The position numbers and the translations under genes are program-made. A stretch of DNA of 64,000 nucleotides from Adiantum capillus-veneris. Taxonomy: Eukaryota; Streptophyta; Polypodiopsida; Polypodiales; Pteridaceae. A model generated the notes under the pieces. It worked only from the letters and a program-made list of their open reading frames with translations. It made no database searches and was not told where the DNA came from. Shown piece after piece: positions 31,623 to 43,350 of the stretch. The stretch is taken from assembly GCA_014529385.2 (NCBI GenBank), contig CM043955.1:145363140-145427139 (forward strand), in the 5' to 3' direction. Numbering within the stretch: the stretch's first letter is position 1; every line of letters starts with the position of its first letter.

Positions 31623-34600
31623 CTAAGGCTGACCAGACATATCATAAGCGCATAAGTAAGTATCCTGGAAGAAAAAGATGTTGTCGGTCACCTGGCCTGG
31701 CTTGAAAGTCTCAAATATTGCTAAGAGGGTTTTGCAGATTTTCTTCATCATGATGCATGTAAGGTCAGGTGAGCCAGTGAACAGTTTGATGGCGCCCGTT
31801 AGGGTTTTCACCATGTATTGGACACTTATTCTCTCACCTGCCTTCAAGCCTGGCAGCTTAGGGTAATTCAGCCAAGAGGGTTGGCTCCTTTGCAAGATTT
31901 CTTGCGCTTTCCACGTCCTGATCCTTGGTAGAGGACAAAAGCTGAGGTTGTCTCTGATGTTTTTCGGTGCCTCTACCAAGTAGATTAGGTATTGTGGGTA
32001 CTTTGTGAGCCAGGCCTTCCTCCACTTTGGCTGAGAATCAACAATTAGCCTGACCCCTTCTGGTTGTGAGGTATCTGCATTGTAAAGTGGTACGGTCGGC
32101 TCTTCTCTTATCCGCTTGTTGATGGTGGTTGCCTCATATTTCAGTAATGGATATAGGAGAGAGGGTCGAAGCCACTCGCGCCTGAGGTTGCTGGCGTCGA
32201 TCTTCTGAATGGTCATAGACTTGAAAACCCTCTGCTCCCACTCCAAGGCTTCCTTGGATGTCTCTCTGAGCTCCACCTCTATTGCTTTACGCAACCTTTC
32301 TTCCTCTTCCTGTGTTAGATCATGTGGCTCTTGAGAGGATCCTTCCAGGATTTCCTCTTGCATAGGCGTGTCCACTGGATCTACCACATTTTCTAAATCA
32401 ATGCCCTCATTGGCTGCTGGCCATGTGCCCTCTTGCTCTCCTGCTTGCTGTCCTTTCAACTCCTCTATCTGCCTCAGGAGTTTTTGCTTTTGCGTTTCCG
32501 CTTCTTCACCCATATTCACAAGGAGGTCATTTAATTCGGCGTTTATTCTCTCCGCCTCCTTGAGCTTTCTTTTCATACTTTCTACTTCCTCTTGCAGGGC
32601 TTTTTGCTCTTCTTCCATTCTTGTTTGCATGACGATAGATCCTTCTGCCATCATCAATCTTTGCTTTTTCTCTAGAGTCGGCTCCTTCTGAAGTTCTTGC
32701 ATCTGTTCTTCATAGAGTTGACTCTCCGTATTGATGTGAGACGAGCTAGTAGCTCTGACTCTGGCAGGTGATGCTCGCAGCCTCTGGATGGTTTGATCTT
32801 TTACTTTGAGTTGGTCCTTGAGCTCAAGGACCTCATCCTGGCTTGCTTCTTGATCTATTTCCGCCTTTTCTTTGGCGTTTCTCATAGCTTCAACTTCTTT
32901 AGACTCTTCCGCCAGCTGTAGGGTCAGGTTATCTCTTTCTCTCTCGGCATCTAGCAGTGATTTGCTGAGATGCTGAGATTCTTCTTCAACTGCTTGCATT
33001 CTTTTTGCTGCTGCTTGGTTTTCTTCCTCCATTGCCTGGCATCCTTGTAATGCCCTTGCTAGGCTGGCATGTAGCTCAGCTTCCCTCTCCTTCTTCCTTT
33101 GGCTTTGTCCTTGTAGAGTGTCTACTTCCATCTTAATCTTCACTTCAGTGGCCTTGAGAGCTGCCATCTCCCTTTCTGAAGCCATGGATTGCGCTCTAAA
33201 TCCGGTTAGCTTCGTCATCACCACGTCCCAGTCATTGGAGGGTGGGTGCAGGTCCACTATATCTGTGGCAATTTCTTTTAATTCCACTAGCCTGATGCCT
33301 TGCATTTGTTCTTTAGGCCCTATGCTCGCCAAGTCGAATGCGACTGTGGCGGCTTCTTCCTTCGTGTATCCTGCAGCTAGCAGGTCCAAAAATGTGTGAT
33401 AAGAATCTTCTAACTCTTTTTTCTCACTTCAAGGCTCAGCCTCTTCCTTTGGCTTCGGCTCCTGGCTCTGCTCCTGCTTGGCCTCCTCCCGTTCTTATGG
33501 CTTGTCTTCAGCCTCTTTCTCTTCTTGTAGAGGGCTACTAGGAGGTGGTGAGGGCAGTGGTGAGGGCCGTGGGCTGGGTTTAGGGCTGGCCGGTAGAGAT
33601 GTAGGCTTGCCCTTTAAATCTCTGTCTGCTTTAGTTTTTCTTTCACTTTCTTGGCTCTCTTGCTCATCTAGCAGTTTCTGTCGTATTTGCTCCACTTCCT
33701 CCTATGTGAAAGGGACATGCGGTATATTCTTTGATGCGGCATCAAGAATCTCAAAATTCTTGATATAATCCTCGAATCTGTCCCTTTGCACTCTTCGAGA
33801 TGATCCCGACATTGACTCTAGAGAAGGCTTTTAGAGTTCACTTAATTCGCCTTTAAGGGCTCTCTCTGCTTTGAAGCTCTCCATCAGCCTCTCTAATCTT
33901 GCCGCTTTTTGTGACCTTGTTTCTTTTGCAGGTACTTGGGCAAATTCCTTCTTTCCTTTCTTTTGCTTCGGCTGCTCCTCTTGAACCGGCTTTAGCCGTC
34001 TTTTCAGTCTTGTAGCCACCCTTGGTGCTCTTTGGGGCTCGTCTTCTTTGTCTTCTTTTAGCCTCAGCCAGTCGTTTTGAGACGGGGGGTCAGGCTACCT
34101 TCCTTTTGCATGTAGTGCCCCATAAATCACCTTAGTGATTAGTTCTCCTGGCACAATATAGTTCTTGTTACCCATCTTTACTAGGTTGTCATGTATATAC
34201 GCCGCATAATTGATTATCTTTGGGGTGCCTTCCATCATTGCCCAAGTGAATGTCGTGGCAATTGCACCTGGTGGCATTCTGTACTTCTGTGGCCTCTTCG
34301 TACACATGTGAAAATATTGGTTGTACAACTGGCTCATGATTGCCACTCTTGGGTTGGCAATATCTTCAAAAGTGTAGTTTCCTTTCTTCTCATTGTACAC
34401 CTGGACCTCATCCCTTCTTTTAGTTACACTATCCCCCTTGCTGAAGAGGTCTAGTGCATCTGCTACAACCTACTCATTGATGATTATTTCCATTTCTGGC
34501 CTGCCTTGTAGATCTGTTACTTTGGCCACTCCATCTTCTTTGATGGTTGTCACAAACTCCCATACTCTGTTTATGTCCACCCCTGCCGGTATTGCTTCAA

Positions 34601-34880
34601 AGTAGTTGTAGAGATCAATCTTCTCCAAGTACCCAGCCATCTTGCTTCTTACGAACTCATTGAGTTCTCGCGGCAGCATTGGTAGCTCGATGACATTGCC
34701 TTCAGTGTCTTTGAACACTCCTTGGTAGATCTTTAGGTCGTTGGACTCTAACAGATCTTCTTGTATCCATGTGCTGGTGGGCTTTAGTGTTCCTTCTGGA
34801 ATGACGAAGGGTTCCACTTCTTCCAGGTAATCCTTGATGGTCATTCTTTTCTTCTTTGCCGGTGACTTCGCGACTGCCAT
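31623..34880 (-). pseudogene. G2 additional ORF: 1,086-codon coiled-coil protein
   Basis: One frame runs from ATG 34880 to the stop at 31623 with no frameshift and six nonsense codons (34470, 34095 and 33831 among them). N-terminus: basic MAVAKSPAKKKRM. Residues about 1-260 form a globular region including YRMPPGAIATTFTWAMMEG and NYIVPGELITKVIYGAL, faintly like the putative plant transposon protein domain (Transposase_32); this is only a resemblance. A K/E-rich then Pro/Ser-rich linker follows (SPKPSPRPSPLPSPPPSSP). About residues 570-860 show dense heptad-like E/K/Q/L sequence typical of a long coiled coil. The C-terminal 200 residues are globular (REWLRPSLLYPLLKYE). It lies on the element's sense strand downstream of pol, where env-like ORFs sit in some plant gypsy elements, but no signal peptide or membrane segment is seen. 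Function unknown. Confidence 0.75.
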
Positions 34881-35045
34881 AGATCCTGTTGCACTCAGTA
34901 GTCCGAAGTTAGCGTTTTTTCCATATTAGCTGCAAAACTGAGTTTTAACTATCCAAATGACTTGAAAATTGAAAATAAAGCTTAAAAGGAACTTGTGAAG
35001 CTGTGCATGTGCTCACGGTGCAAATCTGGCCAAAATTTTTCATTT

Positions 35046-35921
35046 AGACATCCTACGCGTAGGATGTCTTTTTCATCAAAATTAGTTGATACTTGACATG
35101 CTGGTAGTGCATGGCTCATGGAACATGGCTACATGCCTGGATTTGGATTTGGATATCAAAAGTGGGTTTTTGGGCTGATTCAGGCTTTAGGTCACAAATT
35201 GGGTAGAAAGTCCATCATAGATAGCAATTGAGGTCCAAATGGGTTGAAAATTGGTATATGGGCTCATTGCACCATGGTCTTGGCTCCCATGATTTCAGTC
35301 TTTGCACAGAAGGCCTACAGTATGCTGGAGACATCCTACACGTAGGATGTCTATTTCATCAAAATGACATGAAATTTGTTTTGTGGGTAGTCCTTAGCTT
35401 ATGGAACATGGCCATGCTCTTGGATTTGGATTTGGACAAGGATTGATGCTTGTAAGAGCTTGTGTGGTGTTTTTGGGCTCCAAAAGTGTATCTTGGAGGT
35501 GTTGGGGGTCAAAAATTATTAGAATGGCTTCAAAATTGATATATGAGCTCTGATGATGAGGAGATTGGATATGGAATGAACAAACATCCTCTACAGGCCA
35601 AAAAAGTCAAATAGACATCCTACGCGTAGGATGTCTACTTCACCAATTTTTGCTTCTGACCACACAGATTGGTTGTTAATGTGTTGGTGAATATGTTGTG
35701 CAAGTTTCATGTGATTTGAACAAGATTTGGTAGGTCTATGGCCCATTATTGCCTCTATGCCCGAACTTTGCATTTTTTTATGCATATGAGGTCAATTTTG
35801 GTCCAAATGTGATGAGACTTGGTGGATAGCATGTGAAGGTCATTCAGAAAATGTGTATGATGAAAAATGTTGGAGTTTGTGCCCGAAAGTGTTCTTGAGA
35901 CATCTTACGCGTAGGATGTCT
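35046..35921 (-). repeat. Palindrome cluster 2 (four 24-bp palindromes)
   Basis: Copies at 35046-35069 and 35613-35636 (perfect) and at 35329-35352 and 35898-35921 (one change each) of a 24-bp palindrome: AGACATCCTACG joined to its reverse complement. Spacing is 283, 284 and 285 bp, start to start. Text between copies is also related (GGAACATGGC, GGATTTGGATTTGGA), so these are diverged tandem units of about 284 bp. The cluster ends 166 bp upstream of the start codon of the coiled-coil ORF. Confidence 0.95.
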
Positions 35922-37679
35922 CCTGATGATTTCTTCATGGATGGTGCTCCTAGTGCCTGCCCTTGGTCCCCCAAAGTCCCTTTTAAGCCTAATTTCAACA
36001 AAAAAGTCAAATGGATAGAGAATAACTCCCTGTGTGGACTTCAGAGCCTCCGAGTCGTTTTCTGGCTTTTGGAGTGCTTTTTGGCAAAGAAATTTCTTGA
36101 GGTTGGTCTCCATAGTTGCCTGACCCCTTGGAGATCCTTGCCTTATGGTTTTTGTCGACTTTGGCTTCACCGGAGCTTCATTTGGCAATTTGTCGCTCTA
36201 GAAGCAACCGTGGTTGCATTTACATACCTTCGATGATTTATGGTGGTCTACCACCATAGGACTTGGTTGTTGATGGTCTAGGAAAGTTGCTCGTGAAGTT
36301 TGGTAGCAAACAGCCTTGCGGTTTGGCCGCAAGAGCAATTTAACGCTTTGTGTGTTTGATGCCGTTTTTGAAGTTTTAGTGCCGCCTCGGGTCACTTTTT
36401 GGTCATGCGGGTCATATAGACTTGTAGAGCATGTCGAGATGCTCCTACCCATGAATTTTGGTGGCATTTGGTCGCCGTTTCGCCTATTTCCCATTTGGTG
36501 GCCTCTTGCAGTTTTCTAGAAACTAGGGTTTTTCCCGATGGTTTTCTACTACCTTTGGACATCTAGGATTGGTCTCCTAGGCTAGGGTAAGTTGTCGATG
36601 AAGTCTTGTTGCTTTTGGGTTAGCCATTAGGCCGCCGCCTCTACTTGTAGGTCTCTACCGCCCGCTTTGTGTGTGACCCCTACGCTAGTTTTCGCGACAA
36701 AACGACAAACATGCGCGAAAAGCTCAAGGTGGTGAGCCTACCTCTCATGTCTGGAGCTCGTCGGGTAGTCGTGCGCGTCGTAGAAGCTGCTAGAAGGTCG
36801 GTTCGCTCTAGGTGGCAGAAGCTCTCTCCACACGGTCAATAGTGAGAATGAGCTAAAAATGAGGTGAAAATTTCTTATAATGGAAATCCCCGAACCACTT
36901 TTCATGAAATTTGACATGTGCTCCTATCTTCTTGCGAGATGCGGTTTAGGCTCAAAAATTTCTTGATTTGGACTCCATTTGCTCTGTTGACCAGAAATTT
37001 GGCATTTCGGTCAAAACCTGGCCAAAACACGCTTTCCGCTCCAGTCTCATAATTGCACCCCTATTGTACCATAGGTTGTCCTATAGTCACTGATCATCCC
37101 CATTCTTTTTTTCATTACGACCGTTTTTCACTTGCTTTTTGTATTTTTGAAGTTTTTCTGTCGAAAATTAGCAAAATTAAAAGGAAAATTTCAAATCACA
37201 CCCAAAAAATCTCCAAAAATCATAATAAATCACAAACATCACCGCAAAACATTATATACACTCACATGCAATTTTTATGCCCAGTATTTTACCCGAAAAA
37301 TGTCTATTTCTACTTATATACACACACCTAGGGGCTTGATTTGGCGTTTGGTCCCATATACCTATAGATACATGCTGTATAAGGGCATAACTACTTGGGT
37401 TACTACAAAAAAAATTGCAATCAAACAACAACCCTTAAAATACTCAAAATTCATGCCCTTTTTTGCTCTTTCTGCTATTGGTTCCGCATTTGAGAATGCC
37501 TCCCCCCCTCCTAGTCGGAGTCCTCTCGGACGACAAGTTATCGCCTCAGAGTATGTGTCGTGCATAGGTTGAAAAAGTTGTGCTAATGCTTGGCCGATTA
37601 ATGTGGCCCTATTTTATGCATACTCGGTCAATGCATGGAAAAATTAATGTTGTGCAAGAGAAGGGAATAAGCAAGATGC
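35922..37679 (-). other. G2 non-coding stretch between the two coding blocks
   Basis: No convincing ORF. Several short frames exist in both strands, none with recognisable motifs. It may contain the 3' end of the pol message and a promoter or splice acceptor for the downstream ORF; neither can be fixed from sequence. Confidence 0.5.
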
Positions 37680-38261
37680 TTATTGGCATTCGCCGTCGAG
37701 GTTTCCTGTTTTCTTTGCAAGTAACAGCTGTAACTCTACTGCTCTCTGTTTAATTGTCTTTTTTGCAAAAGGCAATTGCTTTGCCGAAACTGTTGATAGA
37801 GCCGTAGTTGTTTCTAGGTCAAGGATTGACTTGGCCGGAATGGCTATGGGCCGTAGTGCCTTTGCTTTCCATTCGTATTTTGCTTCTGCCGGTTTTTGTA
37901 GATGTTTTGGGACTTCCTTGGTTGCCACTGTTTTGTTGTTGATTGGCATCCACATAAGTCGGTTTTCCTTTTTTAAATGCAGCTTTCTGCCTTCCGTTGT
38001 TGCTTGTACTGAAGGGAGTTCCTTTTGCTTTTGTTTTGGTATCCAAATGTTAGTGACATTTTGGTTATGGCTAAGCATTTTCTTTGGGATCAATGTCTGT
38101 TCTATGCCCTTGGTTTTTGGTTGAACCATCTGCTTCATTGGAATTCTTTTGTTGCATTGTTGTTGGTCTGCCATGGCAGTTCTATCCTTCCGCATCCATA
38201 CTTGTTTCCCTTGTTTTAGTAACCTAGTTCTTTGCATTGCGGCCGGTGACTTCGTATGTCT
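37680..38261 (-). pseudogene. G2 pol C-terminal basic tail with tryptophan motifs
   Basis: About 185 residues, in frame with the second protease after one stop (TAG at 38259). Strongly basic (K, Q, R). Repeated motifs QVWMRK, NIWIPKQK, LMWMPI and YEWKAK are spaced 35-50 residues apart, matching the G1 motifs IWVSKRKF and VWVPKRER in type and location. No known domain was recognised. A basic, W-punctuated tail could bind nucleic acid; this is inference. Confidence 0.6.
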
Positions 38262-38981
38262 CTAATTAGCATGGTTGGCCTTGACCTGATTGTTGGTCTC
38301 GGGTATCATGTTGTTCTTTGGTGGCATTTTTGCTTTTGGATCTTTTTTCAGTGATTGCATGGCTTGCAGCTGATTATTTTGGCATTGCTGAGCAAAGGCT
38401 ATCACCTGTTGTTCATGTGCATGCTGAATTTTGACTGCCTTTGCATTCCAATCTATCTGCACATTGTACTCTTTTTGCCACGGTTGTCCCAACATCATTG
38501 GGTGTTGTGTGCTTTCATCCTCCACCACATAGAATTTGTGTGGGTAAATATATTGATGTATTTGTACATGCAATATAGTCCATCCCAATGTTTTCAACGG
38601 GTGTGATGTGCTACTTTCCAGCACTTGAGGAGTAGGATGAAGTGGACCTGTGAGTTTGAGTTGTTGGTATAATCCGTAAGAGATCAAATTTGCTTGAGCT
38701 CTAGAATCAAGCAATGCTATTGATTTAACTTGATTGCTGCCCACTTTGACTGCAATTATTGGCTCCGCTGTGTCTTCATCCAACTTCGTCATTCGAATGG
38801 CATTGATTCGCAATGGTGCTCCACTTTGTTGTTGTTGTCGCAGAAGTCTTATTTTTGCTATGCGTTCCTTTGCTTCTGATTGAGCTTCCTCTCGTACTCT
38901 CTGTTTTTCTTTCATTCTTTGTTTTCCTTGATGAATTTGTTGGTGCATCTCCTGTGTGAGTGGTAGATGGTATTTCTTCAT
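38262..38981 (-). pseudogene. G2 second aspartic-protease-like domain, after integrase
   Basis: In frame with the integrase C-terminal domain upstream, across two stops. Residues 1-55 form a K/E/Q/R-rich helix linker. Then comes a retropepsin-like fold: IIAVKVGSNQVKSIALLDSRAQANLISYGLYQ without interruption (active-site D-S-G altered to D-S-R), a central strand region, KFYVVED, and PMMLGQPWQKEYNVQIDW, the classic I-L-G-x-x-W ... I-D end. G2 already has a canonical protease at 48652-49467, so this is a second one. The loss of the active-site Gly suggests either decay in this copy or a non-catalytic role. Confidence 0.75.
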
Positions 38982-38984
38982 CCG

Positions 38985-39984
38985 ACATCCACTAATCTAG
39001 TTCGGCATTTCTTCACCTGCTAATGTAGCAAGCTTGATAGCTCCACTTTGTGATAGATCACTAATCACAAAGGGTCCCATCCCTCGCTTTTTAATTTTCT
39101 TGACATGTTGCTTCAAAGTATAAACAAGTACGTAATCACCTGTTTTGAACTATTTAGTGCGCACATGTTTGTCAAAAAACTCTTTTTGTCTTCTCTTTTT
39201 AGCATAGATTGAAGCTACAGCTCTCAAGCGGAGTTCATCTAGCTTTTCAAGATCATCTATTCTTGAAGAGAGCTCATGTCCTTTCCATTCTAAGCGTTTT
39301 GCTACTCGTAGAGTTGGAATTAAAAACTCTATGGATAGTATAGCATTTAGGCCAAACACCATGTTGTACGGTGTTGTTCCTATCGATGTTTTGTAAGCTA
39401 CCCTGTATGCCCATAGTGTTGAGTGTAGCTGTTGATCCCAATCTGTTCTTGATTCTGACACTATTTTAGTGAGAACCGTGCATAGTGTTTTATTTGTGGC
39501 CTCAGCTTGTCCATTTGCCTGTGGATGGTATGGAGCAGATTTCCTATGTATGACCATGAATTCCTCTAGAAGATATTCAATGACTTCATTGAAAAAATGT
39601 GTCCCACGATCACTGACAATTTCTATTGGTAACCCGTAACGTACAAAAACATTCTCATACAAAAATTGTGCAGTAATGCGTGCATCAGCTTTTTGTGTCA
39701 CCTTGGCTTCGACCCATTTTGTGAGATAGTCCGTAGCCACAATGATATATTGGGTATGGGTGCGATATTGGGTGAGATAGGTCCCACAAAATCAATGCCC
39801 CATTTTGCAAATGCTCTTGCTCCCATCATTGGCCGTAATGGAATCTCATCTCTTTTTATTGGCACCTTGGTGCGATGACATGCATCACAACGCTTTACAA
39901 ACTCTTCAGCATCCATGTGCAATGCAGGCCACCAAATTCCTGCGGTTAAGTCAATTTTTGCCATCTTATCGCCCGAAAAATGGC
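38985..39984 (-). pseudogene. G2 integrase: second zinc module end, core, C-terminal domain
   Basis: It follows directly from 45543 when copy B and one CTCCA are removed. The zinc module ends with CDACHRTK. The core has WGIDFVGPIS, then (after a frameshift at about 39745) ATDYLTKWVEAKV, IVSDRGTHFFN and PQANGQAEATNK, so all three catalytic acidic residues are present. The C-terminal domain shows GMGPFVISD and MKKYHLPL. Stops occur at 39150 and about 39000. The frame continues into the second protease. Confidence 0.9.
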
Positions 39985-39989
39985 CTCCA

Positions 39990-40181
39990 TGTTGGGGTAT
40001 AAAGCCCAATGTGGTCGCCCAGGTAAGTGGGCGGGCCGCCAGGTATGTACACATATTCTTTTGTAAAAACCTAATAAGAACTCACTATGCTCTACACATT
40101 ACAGTAGAGCGAGTTCACCATATCGTCGTGCTCTTCTTCTCACACTCTCTCTCGCGTTGCACTTCCGCTCGTAGTCCTTCA
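39990..40181 (+). repeat. Copy B 5' LTR
   Basis: 192 bp, TGTTGGGGTATAAAGCCC to GTAGTCCTTCA. Confidence 0.97.
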
Positions 40182-40183
40182 AT

Positions 40184-40195
40184 TGGTATCAGAGC
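40184..40195 (+). other. Copy B primer-binding site
   Basis: TGGTATCAGAGC, initiator tRNA-Met type, 2 bp after the LTR. Confidence 0.95.
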
Positions 40196-41271
40196 TCAGA
40201 TCGAGGCTCGGGGCAGCACTGCAGGAGGCTAGAGTCACCAACTCAGATTGGAGTGAAATTCGACAGGCGAAGACACGGCCCCAAATCTCGTGGGCCAGCC
40301 CAAAGGACTCGGTGTTGTCAAAATTTCATCTGAGGTCATCTCGGCCACCGTTCAGCTTCGACAAAGGTCTGCGCATGCCGTTTTCGACTACATGGTCTCA
40401 GCGGGTGCAAATCCGACTCTGCAAATTTGGGGTTTTCGGCCTACAACTGCAGGTGCTGAGGATATCGACACTCCCAGAGTGTTGATTTGTGGTTGTCTAC
40501 ACATCGAAGGACGGCTCATAGTTCTTGGAGGCGTGTCACATATGACACGGGCGCATCTACACACAGACTATAGGCGACATCCACTAGTTCATCAGGTAGC
40601 TTGTGTTTGCTGCTTGATATTCCAGATTTCATCCTGACATTGCAGGTACTTCCACATGGGATGTATTGTCAGAGATGATGTATGTCTGTTGAGGGTTTGC
40701 TGGCTGTGAGTCACGCAGCAAACAACCGCTGCAGCAGTTACAACATACAGTGGGAAATTTGTGGATGTATGACTTTGTGGGAAGTCTGTGTACTGTCAGA
40801 TTTACTGCAGCCTTTGTTGAGGGTCGAGTGAGATTTTATTGAGCTGGGGGATTCTCGAATGTTGAGATCCTTTCGGTGATACAGATCTTGGAGCAATCCC
40901 TCGAGCACCCTTAGATAGACAGCTAGGATGTATTGACTGTGAGTTAGATAGTTGGGATTGCATCTTTGCTTTACTGCCGTTGAGGCATTGTCGCAGTTAA
41001 TGCTTACAGGACAGTGACAGGACAGTCAGAGACAGTACAGGTGCAGGACAGGTTTACCGACAACTTACAGTGTTAGAGAGACAGTGGTTTTTTGAGCTGT
41101 TTTTTGGTTTGTTTTTAGTACACCAGAGCCATTTTACAAAGGAGACTCTACCAAAATTCTGGAGAATCTGAAGCTTTCTTGGTTCATTTGACAGGTTGAT
41201 ATTGGTTCAGAGGTCAGTTTACAGGGTAAACTCTTCCGAATTTTTCCCAGAAAAGTAAACTACTGTGAAGC
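40196..41271 (+). other. Copy B untranslated leader
   Basis: About 1.08 kb without a credible ORF, collinear with 10993-12076 of copy A. It contains short repeats of GACAGTGACAGGACAGTCAG type near 41010-41050. Confidence 0.8.
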
Positions 41272-42597
41272 GTGGCTATGGCTGGATCACAAGACACTGC
41301 TCTTTACAATATCAAGAAGCTGGATGGAACCAATTTCCCATTGTGGAAGCAGCAGATTTGGCACGTGTTGGTACAAAAGAAGCAGATAAAACCTATAAAG
41401 CTCAAGGGGATAAAACCAGAAGATATGGACGAAGATGAATGGAGCGAAATGGATGAATTGGCACTTTCTACCATTATGTTGACTTTGGCAGAAAGCGTTT
41501 ACTTCAATGTAGCAGACGAGATGTCGGCTTATCAAGCATGGTTAAAGCTGACTGATCTTTATGAGAAGCAGAGTGCAGCTCCATAGGTATACTGGCTTAA
41601 GAAGCTTGTTGACTTGAAGATGAAAGAAGGGACACCTATGTCCAATCATCTGAATGAATTCAACACCATCTACATTCAGTTGTCAGCTCAAGGTGTCAAG
41701 TTTGATGAACCTGTTAGAGCTATGTTCCTGTTGATCACATTGCCGGAAAGTTGGGACACTTTTCGCACAGCTTTGAGTAATTCTGCACCTCCAGATGGTT
41801 TGAACATAGCAGGTGTAGAAGGAAGACTGCTTACTAAAGAAACCAATAGAAAGACAATGGACAAAGGCAAAGGAACAGCCTTAGTTGTCAGGGGAAGGAC
41901 CAAAGAAAAGTACAAAGGTGGAAAGAGGAATCAGTCTCGTAGCAAGTCCCGCAGTGCTAAAGGCAAGAGTGACATAGAATGCTACCATTGTGGCAAGAAG
42001 GGTCACATGAAAAGAGACTACAGAGAATGGAAAGCAGAAAAAGGCAAAGAGAAAGCTGAAGACCATGGTGAGAAGAACAAGTCCTCAGTGAAGATTCAAG
42101 AAATAAATGTGACAAACACTGTTGCAGAGGATGACAGTCTAGTGTCAGGAGACATCTACTTCTTGAAGAATACAATGGACTCAGCTCTTCTTACAGCATC
42201 TGATGGAAATGCACTGAGTGACTGGATTATAGACTCAGCAGCATCACTTCATGTGTCTCCAAACAAGGAGTGGTTTACTTCTTATGTGACCACTAAAGAT
42301 CATGTTCGGCTAGGCAATGGGCAGACATGTGAGATCTTAGGTGTTGGAGATGTTCAATTGAAGTTTCAGAATGGCTCTTCTTTCACGCTGAAGAATGTGA
42401 GACATGTTCCCGCAATTACAAAGAGCTTGATCAGCACAGGTTTACTTGATGATGCTGGCTACGTCACCACTTTTGGACAAAACATGTGGAAGATATCCAA
42501 GGGTTCTATGACAGTAGCACATGGAGTAAAGTCTGGAGGACTTTACATTATTTATGTATCAAATGTCTCTAAAAATGTAATCAATGTAACCGAGTAG
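41272..42597 (+). pseudogene. Copy B gag and protease
   Basis: Start ATG at 41272 or 41278 (MAGSQDTALYNIKKLDG). Gag of the UBN2 type with NFPLWKQQIWHVL, a stop at 41584-41586 (CAG to TAG by comparison with copy A), then MSNHLNEFNTIYIQL and a zinc-knuckle-like CYHCGKKGHMKRDY whose fourth Cys is Tyr. The protease region has WIIDSAASLHVSPNKEWF, where the active-site D-S-G reads D-S-A (copy A keeps D-S-G). A second stop lies at 42595-42597, before the integrase. Confidence 0.9.
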
Positions 42598-43350
42598 CCG
42601 AACGTTTCTTTGTGGCATAGCCGGTTAGGACATATGTCCAAGAAGGGAATGGAAATCTTGTCTCGTTCTGGTTATTTGCCTGGCTTTTCATTTAATGATT
42701 TTGAATTCTGTGAACATTGTCTGTATGGTAAGCAAACAAAGCAGCCACATAAGCACAGAAGCAGTAGAAGAGATACACAGTTGGCACTTGTTCATAATGA
42801 TTTGTGTGGACCTATGCCTAACCTATCTCTAGGGGGAGCTTCTTACTTTATGACATTTATAGATGATTACTCGAGGAAAGTATGGGTTTACTTTCTCAAG
42901 CACAAGGATGAAGCGTTTAGTGTTTTCAAAACGTTTGTGACACTTGTGGAGAATCAGAGTGGCAAGAAGCTTAAATTCTTACGCACTGACAATGGTGGAG
43001 AGTATGTTTCAAAGGCCTTTCAGGACTTTTGTGAGTCAAAAGGTATAAAACGTGAACTTACTGCTCCTTAAAATCCTCCTCAAAATGGTGTTGCTGAGAG
43101 GATGAATAGGACCATACAAGAGAAGGTCATAAGTATGTTGTCTAATGCACAGCTGCCAAATGGGTTTTGGACTGAAGCTGTATCAACAGCTGTTCATCTT
43201 GTAAATAGATCTCCTAGCAAGGTTTTGCAGAAGGATTCAGTGCCAGAGATGGTATGGTCAGGCAAAATGCCCTCATACAAGCATCTCAGAGTCTTTGGCT
43301 ATGAGGCATATACTCACGTTCCAAAGGAATTTAGGAACAAACTTGAGCCA
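42598..43350 (+). pseudogene. Copy B GAG-pre-integrase and integrase
   Basis: LWHSRLGHMSKKGM and the C-x2-C of CEHCLYGKQ form the zinc-binding region. The core has HNDLCGPM, FIDDYSRKVWVYF, LRTDNGGEYVS and NGVAERMNRT, so D, D and E are present. A TAA at 43069-43071 splits the core. The segment from 42271 to 43302 is what copy A has lost. Confidence 0.9.

Noticed and set aside
31678-34605. Plus-strand frames across the coiled-coil ORF (such as 32368-32691 and 33118-33399)
   Set aside because: Complementary-strand shadows, rich in Ser, Leu and Phe as expected opposite E/K/Q-rich coding.
37053-37572. Frames at 37053-37331 and 37132-37572 as genes
   Set aside because: AT-rich low-complexity sequence antisense to G2, without homology or conserved composition.
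40184-40195. Initiator tRNA-Met-like sequence as a tRNA gene (also at 12077, 15411 and 26971)
   Set aside because: Only the 12 bases complementary to the tRNA 3' end are present, always 2 bp inside an LTR. These are primer-binding sites.
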